Origin: Actinomadura hallensis
Lineage (GTDB): Bacteria > Actinomycetota > Actinomycetes > Streptosporangiales > Streptosporangiaceae
Assembly: GCF_006716765.1 (NCBI RefSeq)
Contig: NZ_VFPO01000001.1
Coordinates: 6,014,001-6,078,000 of the forward strand
Length of the DNA stretch: 64,000 bases
Direction: 5' to 3'
Made by a program: the position numbers and the translations under genes. The notes under the pieces were generated by a model. It saw only the letters and a program-made list of their open reading frames with translations, was not told where the DNA came from and searched no databases. Positions 26,495 through 33,978 of this stretch are shown here, piece after piece; within the stretch, counting starts at the first letter, position 1, and each line of letters starts with the position of its first letter.

Positions 26495-27085
26495 TCATCG
26501 TTCGGCGGCGACCTTGGCGACCAGGGGGTCGAGCTTCGACGTCGTCGTCGCGCCGATGATGCGGGCCGCGACCCGGCCCTGCCGGTCGAGGACGAGCGTG
26601 CTCGGGATCGCGCTGGGCGGCACCTCGCGGAAGGCCAGCGTCACCTGCCCGTCGGCGTCGAACAGGCTCGGGTAGGTGATCTTGAACCTGCGCTCGAACG
26701 CCTCGGCGTTGGCCTTGGAGTCCTTGAAGTTGACGCCGAGGAACTCGACGCCCTCGTCCTTGCGCTGGGTGTAGACGTGCTGGAGCGACGGCGCCTCACC
26801 GCGGCAGGGCGCGCACCAGGACGCCCAGAAGTTGACGACCACGACCTTGCCCTGGACGTCGGAGAGCTTGAACGCGTCGCCGTTCAGCAGCTCGCCGCCG
26901 ACGTCCCGGACGCTCGTGCGGTCGGCGGGCGCGTACTCGGTGACGTTGCCGTCGCCCGCGATGAACCGGTTGTCGTCACCGCCCGGCCCGTTCTCCGCCG
27001 CGCCCGTCCCGGCGCAGCCGGCCAGCAGCCCGCAGAGCGCGACGACGGCGGCCGCGACGCGCAGTGGGGAGACTCGGGGGCTCAA
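26495..27085 (-). CDS. TlpA/ResA-type thioredoxin lipoprotein
   Basis: This membrane-anchored thiol reductase reduces apocytochrome c outside the membrane. A lipoprotein signal ends in LCGLLAGC, giving Cys24 as the likely acylated residue. The redox motif is FWASWCAPCRGEAPSL, and the cis-proline appears in PPSAIPSTLVLD. The start is TTG at 27085 with GGAGGG just upstream. It is 196 residues and the first of the cytochrome c maturation genes; a palindrome (27096-27112) lies next to its ribosome-binding site. Confidence 0.93.
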   Translation of the reverse strand: MSPRVSPLRVAAAVVALCGLLAGCAGTGAAENGPGGDDNRFIAGDGNVTEYAPADRTSVRDVGGELLNGDAFKLSDVQGKVVVVNFWASWCAPCRGEAPSLQHVYTQRKDEGVEFLGVNFKDSKANAEAFERRFKITYPSLFDADGQVTLAFREVPPSAIPSTLVLDRQGRVAARIIGATTTSKLDPLVAKVAAER

Positions 27086-27095
27086 CGGACCCTCC

Positions 27096-27112
27096 TACTA
27101 CAGGACGTAGTA
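27096..27112. promoter_or_regulatory. TACTAC-N5-GTAGTA palindrome before tlpA
   Basis: The half-sites TACTAC and GTAGTA are exact inverted repeats around a 5-bp centre and end 11 bases upstream of the TTG start. The half-sites resemble BlaI/MecI-type operators as I remember them, but the spacing differs. It could be an operator for the cytochrome c maturation operon. No BlaI gene is in the window. Confidence 0.45.
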
Positions 27113-27130
27113 CTCAATCTACCGATGCCG

Positions 27131-27769
27131 TCAGGCACCCGCGACACTGGGTCCCTTCGCGATCCCGGCGGCGGGCTCCCGGTAGGCGACGTCCACGACC
27201 CGGTCGCCCACGAACGTCAGGCTGGTGACGCTCGCCAGCGCGCACTCGCGCCTGTTCGGCAGGTGCCAGAGGCGGCGCCGCTCGGCGTACCGGCGCAGGG
27301 TCCAGATCGGCAGCTGGTGGCTGACGCAGACGGCCTCGCGGCCCCGCGCCGCCTCCCGCGCCCTGATCACCGCGGCGCGCATCCGGGCGGCGAGCGCCTT
27401 GTACGGCTCGCCCCAGGACGGGCGAAACGGGTTGCGCAGGTGGTACCAGTGCTCGGGACGGCGCAGCGAGCCCGCCCCGGCCCCGAACGTCAGCCCCTCG
27501 AAGTGGTTGTCGGCCTCGATGAGGCGGTCGTCCACCGTCACGGGCAGGTCGAGCGCGTCGGCGAGCGGCGCGGCCGTCTCCAGCGCCCGCTGCAGCGGCG
27601 AGGAGAACAGCGCGGCGACGTCCCGGTCGGCGAACCACTTGGCGGCCGCCTTCGCCATGAGGACGCCGTCCTCGCTGAGACGGTATCCGGGCAGCCGCCC
27701 GTACAGGACGCCCTCGGGATTGTGCACCTCACCGTGCCGCAGCAGGTGAACGATCGTCTTCTCAGTCAT
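27131..27769 (-). CDS. Histidine phosphatase family protein
   Basis: A 212-residue phosphatase of the phosphoglycerate-mutase-like superfamily. The catalytic motif VHLLRHGEVHNPEG lies at residues 7-20, and the second histidine is in VCVSHQLPIW. The family includes phosphoglycerate mutases, cobalamin phosphatases and others; substrate is unknown. The position between hemL and tlpA is conserved in mycobacteria as I recall (Rv0525), which suggests a link to heme or cytochrome c metabolism without proving one. Confidence 0.88.
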   Translation of the reverse strand: MTEKTIVHLLRHGEVHNPEGVLYGRLPGYRLSEDGVLMAKAAAKWFADRDVAALFSSPLQRALETAAPLADALDLPVTVDDRLIEADNHFEGLTFGAGAGSLRRPEHWYHLRNPFRPSWGEPYKALAARMRAAVIRAREAARGREAVCVSHQLPIWTLRRYAERRRLWHLPNRRECALASVTSLTFVGDRVVDVAYREPAAGIAKGPSVAGA

Positions 27770-27835
27770 CGCGACGTCAGGTTACCCGCGTCGCGCCGCG
27801 CCCCCGACCTCCGGCCCGGTTCCCGGCGGCGCGGC

Positions 27836-29875
27836 TCAGCGGCGGGTCGAGGCGACGAACCGGGCGATGCGCGCGGCGGCCCGGTCGAGGTCCGCCTTGC
27901 CGATCTCCTCGCCCTCCAGTGACTGGAGGTACCAGTACGTCAGCGCGGCGGTGCAGATGCCGGCGTTGTCCGCCGGCGCGGTGCACCTGATCGGCGACGC
28001 GACCCCGTCGGAGTCGAGGGTGGCGAGCGTCGCCGCCACGGAGGGCGAGGGGGACCGCTCCTGCTCCTCCGGGTCGTCGGACGCGAGCATCGCCCGGTAG
28101 GCGGGCGTGCCGGTGGGGAGGTCCTCGCGGACGGTCAGGCGCGAGGTGCAGCCGCCGTTCTGCTCTCTCTCCCGCCGCGCCTGAGGAGAGTCGGGGAAGT
28201 AGTGGCACAGATGGCTCGTGAGCCCGGCGATCGCCCCCTGCCACGGCTGGGTGATCAGGGCCGTCCGCGGGTCGCCGGCCGTGTTGAGGCCCGAGTTCGC
28301 GCCGATGGACCCCTCGCACGGCCCGTCCTCCGGGCCGATCAGCAGACCCTGCCCGGTGCGGTACACGATCGCGCCGTCCGGCAGGTCGACCTGGGCGGGC
28401 AGCGTGATCCGCGCGGGCCCGGACGACGGCGTGACCGAATCCCCGAGCGGCCCGCGGATGTGGCACTGCCGCACCTCGGCGACCGTGGCGGCCGCCTTCG
28501 TCGTCACCGCCGCGGTGGGCCCGGGAGCGGGGTCGTCGCCGCCGCCCCGCTGGATCGCGACGGCGCCGCCCCCGACGACCACCGCGGCCGCGCCGACCAC
28601 GGCCGCCGTCACCCCGGCGCCGCCGCCGAGGAGCGCCTTCACGCCCGACGCTCCGGCGACCTTCCCCGCCGCGGCCGCCTGACCCGTGGCCTGTCCGGCC
28701 GCTTGTCCAGCGGCCTGGCCTGCCGCCTGACCCGCCGCCTGGCTGGCCGCTTGTCCACCGGCCTGTCCCGCCGCTTGGCCTGTCGCCTGGCCAGCGGCCT
28801 GCCCCGCCGCTTGTCCAGCGGCCTGGCCTCCTGCCTGACCCGCCGCCTGGCCGGCCGCTTGTCCAGCGGCCTGGCCTGCGGTTTGACCGGCCGCCTGGGC
28901 GGCCGCCTGGCCGGTGCCCTGTGCGGCGGCCAGGCCGGCGGACTGTCCCGCCGCGGCCCCGGAGGCGGACGCGACGCCGGACGCGGCGCCGGGCATCATC
29001 CACGCGGCCAACGGGAACAGCGCGGCCAGGGCGACCGCCGCCCCCGACAGGATCTCGACGCCCCGCGTCTCCCAGTCCCCGCCGTAGGCCTTCCGGGCGA
29101 TGCGTTCGAGGTCGTCCACGAACGCGGCGGCGCCCGGGGGACGGTCCTCCGGCGCCTTCGCCATGCCCCGCTCCACCAGCGGACGCAGCGGCTCCGGGAC
29201 GGCCTCGACCGGGACGGCGCCGGTCAGGTGCGCCCGCATCAGCTCGGCGCGCCCGCCCGTGTAGGGCCTGCGCCCGCTGACGCACTCCACGAACACGCAG
29301 GTGGCCGAGTAGACGTCGGAGGCCGGGGTGGCGACGTGCCTGTCCCACTGCTCCGGCGCCATGTAGTAGGGCGTCCCGGCGCCTCCCGCCACCTGCCCGG
29401 CGGGGGTCGCGATGCCGAAGTCGACGAGGCGGCTCCGCCCGTCCGCCGGGACGACGACGTTGGCGGGCTTGTAGTCGCGGTGCACGACGCCGACCGCGTG
29501 CGCCGCCGCCAGGCCCAGCAGCGAGCCCTTGAGGACGGTCAGCGCCGCCTCGGGCCCGAGCGCCCCGTGGCGCTCCAGCACGCGCTTGAGGGAGACGCCG
29601 TCGACGGCCTCCATGACGATGGCGGCCGTCCCCGGTCCCTCGATGAGCTGGTAGAGGCGGGCCACGTGCGGGCTGTCCGCCCGGCCGAGCATCACGGCCT
29701 CGCGCCGCAGCCGCTCCCGGTCCGCCTCGTCCGCCGAGGCGGCCAGGTACTTGATCGCGACCGGCGTCCCGGAGCCGTCGTGCCGGGCGAGGACCACGCG
29801 GCCCTGGGCTCCCTCACCGAGCGTCCGCACCTCCGTGAAACCGCCGACCCGCCACTGCGCCCCGTCCCCGCTCAC
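27836..29875 (-). CDS. Membrane Ser/Thr protein kinase with AAGQ repeat region
   Basis: A Hanks-type kinase of 679 residues. Catalytic features are intact: glycine loop GEGAQG (20-25), Lys42 in VAIKYL, HRDYKPANV (132-140), DFG (152-154) and APE (173-175). After the kinase domain comes a hydrophobic stretch (about 278-295), then some 22 near-repeats of AAGQ (308-400), a second hydrophobic stretch (about 420-440) and a 235-residue extracellular or cytoplasmic C-terminal domain with several cysteines. Two helices around the repeat make topology uncertain. The start codon is GTG. A related kinase-like protein lies at 34 kb. The ligand is unknown. Confidence 0.88.
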   Translation of the reverse strand: MSGDGAQWRVGGFTEVRTLGEGAQGRVVLARHDGSGTPVAIKYLAASADEADRERLRREAVMLGRADSPHVARLYQLIEGPGTAAIVMEAVDGVSLKRVLERHGALGPEAALTVLKGSLLGLAAAHAVGVVHRDYKPANVVVPADGRSRLVDFGIATPAGQVAGGAGTPYYMAPEQWDRHVATPASDVYSATCVFVECVSGRRPYTGGRAELMRAHLTGAVPVEAVPEPLRPLVERGMAKAPEDRPPGAAAFVDDLERIARKAYGGDWETRGVEILSGAAVALAALFPLAAWMMPGAASGVASASGAAAGQSAGLAAAQGTGQAAAQAAGQTAGQAAGQAAGQAAGQAGGQAAGQAAGQAAGQATGQAAGQAGGQAASQAAGQAAGQAAGQAAGQATGQAAAAGKVAGASGVKALLGGGAGVTAAVVGAAAVVVGGGAVAIQRGGGDDPAPGPTAAVTTKAAATVAEVRQCHIRGPLGDSVTPSSGPARITLPAQVDLPDGAIVYRTGQGLLIGPEDGPCEGSIGANSGLNTAGDPRTALITQPWQGAIAGLTSHLCHYFPDSPQARREREQNGGCTSRLTVREDLPTGTPAYRAMLASDDPEEQERSPSPSVAATLATLDSDGVASPIRCTAPADNAGICTAALTYWYLQSLEGEEIGKADLDRAAARIARFVASTRR
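28677..28955 (-). repeat. 12-bp tandem repeats encoding AAGQ units
   Basis: About 22 imperfect 12-bp units encode Ala-Ala-Gly-Gln with scattered Thr, Ser or Gly substitutions. Synonymous codon differences between units show the array is old enough to have drifted, but it could still expand and contract. It lies wholly within the kinase gene and keeps the frame. Confidence 0.85.
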
Positions 29876-29969
29876 GCGTCCCTCCGCCCGCTCGAAGATC
29901 GCGATGAACCTACCGAATCATGTTCGACCGCGGCGACCGGAACGGGGCGGCGGGCGAGGGCCGCGCGCC

Positions 29970-30953
29970 TCAGGACCGGGCGGGCACGCGCACCGGCACA
30001 CCGACCCGGTCGCCGACCCGGTCGCCGGTCCGGTCATCGGCCCGGTCGCCGGTCTCGCCGGCGGGGGCGGCGGCGCGCAGGGCCGTGACGACGGCGCGGA
30101 TCGCGGGGCGGCGGGCGGCCTCCTCCCGCCACACGGCGTAGACGCGGCGCGACAGCGGGTCGGCCAGCGGGACGATCGCCACCCCCGGCGGCACGTCGCA
30201 CCGGCCGAGCCGCGGCAGGATCACGTTGCCGAACCCGGCCGCGACGAGCGCCAGCTGCGAGGCGAACTCGTAGACCATGTGCTCGATGCGGGGCTCGCTG
30301 TCGACGGCGCGGAGCGTCCGCCGCAGCCAGTCGCAGCAGATGCTGTCCGGCGACGAGCTGATCCACGGGTCGCCCGCCAGCTCCTTCAGGTCGATCGCGT
30401 CGCGACCGGCGAGCGGGTGGTCCGCCGGCAGGGCCACGTCCGCGACGTCCTCGCAGATGACGCCCTTGTGCAGGCCGTCCGGCAGCGGGAGCGGCTCGTT
30501 GTTCCAGTCCTGGACGACGGCCATGTCGAAGTCGCCCCGGACCACGAGCGGCATGCTCTGCATCGGGTCCTCCTCGCGGACCATGACGCGCAGCTCGGGA
30601 TGGTCGGTGCGCAGCTCGCGCAGCGCGGCGGGCATCAGCCCCCGGACCGCCGTGGGGAACGCGGCGACGGTGATCTGCCCGACGACCGACCCGCGGTGCG
30701 CCTCCAGGTCGGCCTGCGCCCGCTCGACCAGCGACAGGATCCGCTCGGCGTGGGCGACGAGCAGCTCGGCGGCGTCGGTGAGACGGACGCCGCGGCCGTT
30801 GCGTTCGAGCAGCTTCTGGCCGGTCTCCCGCTCCAGCTTGGCGAGCTGCTGGGAGACCGCGGAGGTCGTCACGTGCAGGACGTCGGCGGCGGCGCTGACC
30901 GAACCGTACGTCGCGACGGAGTGCAGGGCGCGCAGCCGCTCGAGATCAAGCAT
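29970..30953 (-). CDS. LysR family transcriptional regulator
   Basis: A 327-residue LysR-type regulator. The N-terminal helix-turn-helix is LRALHSVATYGSVSAAADVL and VTTSAVSQQLAKLERETGQ, followed by the effector-binding fold. The C-terminus ends in a short Arg-Asp-Gly repeat (GDRADDRTGDRVGDRVG). It is divergent from an EamA transporter gene with a 73-bp shared promoter region containing repeats, so it probably controls that gene. The effector is unknown, possibly an amino acid or related metabolite exported by the transporter. Confidence 0.92.
   Translation of the reverse strand: MLDLERLRALHSVATYGSVSAAADVLHVTTSAVSQQLAKLERETGQKLLERNGRGVRLTDAAELLVAHAERILSLVERAQADLEAHRGSVVGQITVAAFPTAVRGLMPAALRELRTDHPELRVMVREEDPMQSMPLVVRGDFDMAVVQDWNNEPLPLPDGLHKGVICEDVADVALPADHPLAGRDAIDLKELAGDPWISSSPDSICCDWLRRTLRAVDSEPRIEHMVYEFASQLALVAAGFGNVILPRLGRCDVPPGVAIVPLADPLSRRVYAVWREEAARRPAIRAVVTALRAAAPAGETGDRADDRTGDRVGDRVGVPVRVPARS
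29995..30058 (+). repeat. Short tandem repeats in the 3' end of the LysR gene
   Basis: Repeats of the type CCGGTCGCCGAC occur about five times in 60 bases and encode the acidic-basic tail of the LysR protein. They look like slippage-derived coding repeats. Confidence 0.6.
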
Positions 30954-30962
30954 GAAGCAATA

Positions 30963-31003
30963 CTAAAGCGAATCGTCAAGAAATTCTCGCTTGCACTAAA
31001 GCG
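30963..31003. promoter_or_regulatory. LysR/EamA intergenic repeats, candidate LysR operator
   Basis: The octamer CTAAAGCG occurs directly repeated at 30963-30970 and 30996-31003, spaced 33 bp or about three helical turns. In addition AAGCGA (30966-30971) and TCGCTT (30987-30992) form an inverted repeat with a 15-bp gap. Such a layout fits LysR recognition sites in a divergent promoter. Confidence 0.5.
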
Positions 31004-31020
31004 CTCGGGCTGGCGACGAT
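30991..31020 (+). promoter_or_regulatory. Candidate promoter for the EamA gene (possibly leaderless)
   Basis: TTGCAC and GACGAT are separated by 18 bp. The downstream element ends 6 bases before the ATG at 31027, so transcription would begin at or next to the start codon. No ribosome-binding site is visible, consistent with a leaderless mRNA. Confidence 0.4.
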
Positions 31021-31026
31021 CGGCGC

Positions 31027-31968
31027 ATGCATCCGCGCCACGTCCTCCTCGCCACGCTCGTCGCCGCGATGTGGGGGTTCAACTTCGTCCCGATCAAGGT
31101 GGCGCTGGACGACTTCCCGCCGCTGCTGATGGGCGCGCTCCGGTTCACCGCCGCGGCCGTCCCCGCCGTCCTGCTGGTGCGGCGGCCGCCCGTCCCGGCG
31201 CGCTGGCTGGTGCTGGTCGGGGTGCCGCTCGGCGTGGGCCAGTTCGGCCTGCTGTTCATCGGCATGCGCATGGGCATGCCCGCGGGACTGGCGTCGGTCA
31301 TCCTGCAGGTCCAGGCGATCTTCACGGCGCTGTTCGCGGCCCTGCTGCTGCGCGAGCGGCTCGGCGTCCGGCAGGTCGCGGGCATGGTCGTCGCGTTCGG
31401 CGGCGTCGCCCTGATCGGCCTGGCGCAGTCCGAGGGCGGCGGCCCGGCCGGGGCGTTCCTCGTCTGCCTCGCCGCCGCCGCGAGCTGGGGCCTCGCGAAC
31501 ATCGCCATGCGGCGCACGAACCAGGCCGCGCACGGGCCGGTCGACGCGTTCGGGTTCATGGTGTGGGTGTCGCTCGTGCCGCCGCTCCCGCTGTTCGCCC
31601 TGTCGCTGATCTTCGAGGGGCCGGGCGCCCTCCCGGCGTCGGTGCGCGGCGCGACGCTCGCGGGGGTCGCCTCGCTGGCGTTCATCGCCTACGCCGCGAC
31701 CCTCGGCGGCTTCGGCGCGTGGGGATGGCTGATGCGCCGGTACGAGGCCAGCACGGTCGCGATGTACTCGCTGCTCGTCCCGCCGTTCGGGCTCCTGTCG
31801 GCGGTCGTCCTGCTCGGCGAGCGGGTGGACGCGACGCGCCTCGCCGGCGCCGCCCTGGTCATCGCGGGCGTCGCCGCGGGCACCGTCCGATGGTCCGCAC
31901 GACGCCGCACCGCCCCCGCCGTCCTGCCCGAGAGCGCACCGCCGGAGATGAAGGGCTCCACGGCATGA
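31027..31968 (+). CDS. EamA family (drug/metabolite superfamily) transporter
   Basis: A 313-residue protein with ten membrane helices in two five-helix EamA repeats. The first starts LLATLVAAMWGFNFVPIKVAL and the second near FLVCLAAAASWGLANIAMRR. The overall match is to EamA/YdeD-type exporters of cysteine and related metabolites. It is divergent from the LysR gene, the usual pairing for regulated exporters. Its stop overlaps the ATG of a dapA-like pseudogene by 4 bp, so the two were once an operon. The substrate is not known. Confidence 0.9.
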   Translation: MHPRHVLLATLVAAMWGFNFVPIKVALDDFPPLLMGALRFTAAAVPAVLLVRRPPVPARWLVLVGVPLGVGQFGLLFIGMRMGMPAGLASVILQVQAIFTALFAALLLRERLGVRQVAGMVVAFGGVALIGLAQSEGGGPAGAFLVCLAAAASWGLANIAMRRTNQAAHGPVDAFGFMVWVSLVPPLPLFALSLIFEGPGALPASVRGATLAGVASLAFIAYAATLGGFGAWGWLMRRYEASTVAMYSLLVPPFGLLSAVVLLGERVDATRLAGAALVIAGVAAGTVRWSARRRTAPAVLPESAPPEMKGSTA

Positions 31969-32425
31969 CGTTCCAGGGGATTCACGCGGCGCTGGTCACC
32001 CCGTTCACCGCGTCCGGGGAGGTGGACACCGCGTCCCTGGAACGACTGGCGCGGCACTGCCTGGAGAACGGCGCGGACGGCCTCGTCGCGCTGGGCACGA
32101 CGGGCGAGGCCGCCACGCTGACGCCGGACGAGCGGAGGACGGGTGCTGGAGACGTGCCGCGCCGTGTCGGACGAGCACGGAGCGCGGCTGATCGCCGGCG
32201 CCGGGACGATGGGCACCGGCAAGGCCGTCCTGTGCGGGGACGACGCGTGCATCTACCGATGCTCCAGCTCGGCGCGTCGGGCGGCGTCGCCGCGTGCGCC
32301 TGCCTCGCACCGGGCGCCTACGCGGCGAATCCGGGGTGCGCGCGCCGCTGCGGGCGCACCCCGGATCGGTCGGCGCGGCCCTGGCCTCCTACCGCGCCCT
32401 GCCCGCGCTTCTAGAAGGCGTTTAA
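31965..32425 (+). pseudogene. dapA-like (dihydrodipicolinate synthase family) pseudogene
   Basis: The N-terminus reads MTFQGIHAALVTPFTASGEV and NGADGLVALGTTGEAATLTP, clearly the DapA/NAL aldolase family. Near 32138-32143 an extra base shifts the frame; the next frame reads VLETCRAVSDEHGARLIAGA. Then the family middle (about 110 residues with the Schiff-base lysine) is missing, and GKAVLCGDDA joins, after another shift near 32260, to PMLQLGASGGVAACA. A C-terminal remnant ends at the TAA. It was probably coupled with the EamA gene (4-bp overlap). It cannot make an active enzyme. Confidence 0.88.
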
Positions 32426-32430
32426 ACGCC
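32417..32430. terminator. 14-bp perfect palindrome between the pseudogene and hemL
   Basis: GGCGTTTAAACGCC is self-complementary and lies between convergent gene ends, at the stop of the pseudogene and 13 bases after the hemL stop. It may act as a weak bidirectional terminator; the stem is short and lacks a true loop. Confidence 0.3.
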
Positions 32431-32442
32431 CGTGGAGCGGTT

Positions 32443-33744
32443 TTAAGACGAGGCCTGGGCTGCGGCTCGGGCCGCGTGCGGAAGGGCGTCCAGGACGCGT
32501 TCCAGCGCCGCGTCGTCGTGCGCGGACGACAGGAACCACACCTCGTACGCCGACGGCGGCAGGTACACGCCCCGCTCCAGCGCCGCGTGGAAGAACGCCG
32601 CGTACGCCTTGGTGTCCTGGCGCTGCGCCGCCGCGAAGTCGCCCACCGCGCCGTCCGTGAAGAAGATCGAGAACAGGTTGCCGGCGTGCTGCGCCGAGTG
32701 GGGCACGCCCTCCCGGGTCAGCGCCTCCGACGCCGCCTTCGACACGATCGCCGCGGAGCGGTCGATCGCCGCGTACACCTCGTCGGTGGCGTTGCGGAGG
32801 GTCGCCAGCCCCGCCGCGGTCGCGAGGGGGTTCCCCGACAGGGTGCCCGCCTGGTAGACGGGACCGGCGGGGGCGAGGTGGTCCATGACGTCGGCGCGCC
32901 CGCCGAACGCGGCCGCGGGCAGCCCGCCGCCCATCACCTTCCCGAACGTCATCAGGTCGCCCGCGACGCCCTCGATCCCGAACCAGCCGGACCGCGACGC
33001 GCGGAACCCGGTGAGCACCTCGTCGATCACCAGCAGCGCCCCGTACCGCTCGCACAGCCGCTTCAGCAGCGCGTTGAAACCGGACAGCGGCGGCACCACG
33101 CCCATGTTGCACGGCACCGCCTCGGTGATGACGCAGGCGATGTCGTTGCCGTGCTCGTGGAACGCCGTCTCCACGGCCGCGACGTCGTTGTACGGCAGGA
33201 TCAGCGTGTCCGCGGTCGTCGCGCCCGTCACGCCCGGCGTGTCGGGCAGCCCGAACGTCGCGACGCCGGAGCCCGCCGCGGCGAGCAGCGAGTCGACGTG
33301 CCCGTGGTAGCACCCGGCGAACTTCACGACCTTGGCGCGGCCGGTGAAGCCGCGCGCCAGCCGGATCGCCGACATCGTCGCCTCGGTGCCCGAGTTGACC
33401 AGCCGGACCTTCTCCGCCGGCGTCCGGGCCACGATCTCCTCGGCGAGCTCCACCTCGCCCGGCGTCGGCGCCCCGTACGACGTGCCGCGCCCCGCCGCGT
33501 CCCGCACCGCCTCGACGACGGCCGGGTGCGCGTGCCCGAGGATCATCGGGCCCCAGGAGCACACCAGGTCGACGTACTCGTTGCCGTCGGCGTCCGTCAG
33601 GTACGGCCCGCGCGCCGACGCCATGAAGCGGGGCGTCCCGCCCACGGCGCCGAACGCCCGCACCGGCGAGTTGACGCCCCCGGGCACGAGCGCGGCGGCA
33701 CGGTCGAACAACTGCTGCGAGCGATCGAAACCAGTCACGCGCAC
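32443..33744 (-). CDS. hemL: Glutamate-1-semialdehyde 2,1-aminomutase
   Basis: HemL converts glutamate-1-semialdehyde to 5-aminolevulinate, the second step of the C5 heme pathway that begins with HemA. The PLP lysine lies in LMTFGKVMGGGLPAAAFGG, and the family motifs VNSGTEATMSAIRLARG and AGTLSGNPLATAAG are present. The 433-residue length is normal. The start is GTG at 33744, or a second GTG two codons later; neither has a clear ribosome-binding site. It is separated from the other hem genes by a kinase-like gene and a Prim-Pol-like gene. Confidence 0.96.
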   Translation of the reverse strand: MRVTGFDRSQQLFDRAAALVPGGVNSPVRAFGAVGGTPRFMASARGPYLTDADGNEYVDLVCSWGPMILGHAHPAVVEAVRDAAGRGTSYGAPTPGEVELAEEIVARTPAEKVRLVNSGTEATMSAIRLARGFTGRAKVVKFAGCYHGHVDSLLAAAGSGVATFGLPDTPGVTGATTADTLILPYNDVAAVETAFHEHGNDIACVITEAVPCNMGVVPPLSGFNALLKRLCERYGALLVIDEVLTGFRASRSGWFGIEGVAGDLMTFGKVMGGGLPAAAFGGRADVMDHLAPAGPVYQAGTLSGNPLATAAGLATLRNATDEVYAAIDRSAAIVSKAASEALTREGVPHSAQHAGNLFSIFFTDGAVGDFAAAQRQDTKAYAAFFHAALERGVYLPPSAYEVWFLSSAHDDAALERVLDALPHAARAAAQASS

Positions 33745-33978
33745 CAGTCAACCATTCCCGTCCGCGACGCCGCGCGGACCCGCCCCGGAGCCCGCTGTGA
33801 CCGAAATGAGGCAGTCCATCAGTTGCAGTTCGGCGACTTGCCTTGACCTCGCACGGTACGGGCCGATATTCCACCAAGTACGACATCGGCGCCCTGTCTC
33901 TCTCACGGTCTCACGGCGCCTTCCGCTCGCACCGGCTGCACTCACCGGCCGTACTCATTGACAGGCCGTATCGGAGGG

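Noticed and set aside
28677..28955. Regular 12-bp repeats considered as a CRISPR-like or satellite array
   Set aside because: The units have no spacers and stay in frame inside the kinase gene, encoding AAGQ.
33958..33963. TTGACA as the -35 of a promoter for the pseudokinase gene
   Set aside because: The matching -10 position would fall inside the coding sequence after the ATG and no TAnnnT hexamer is found there.
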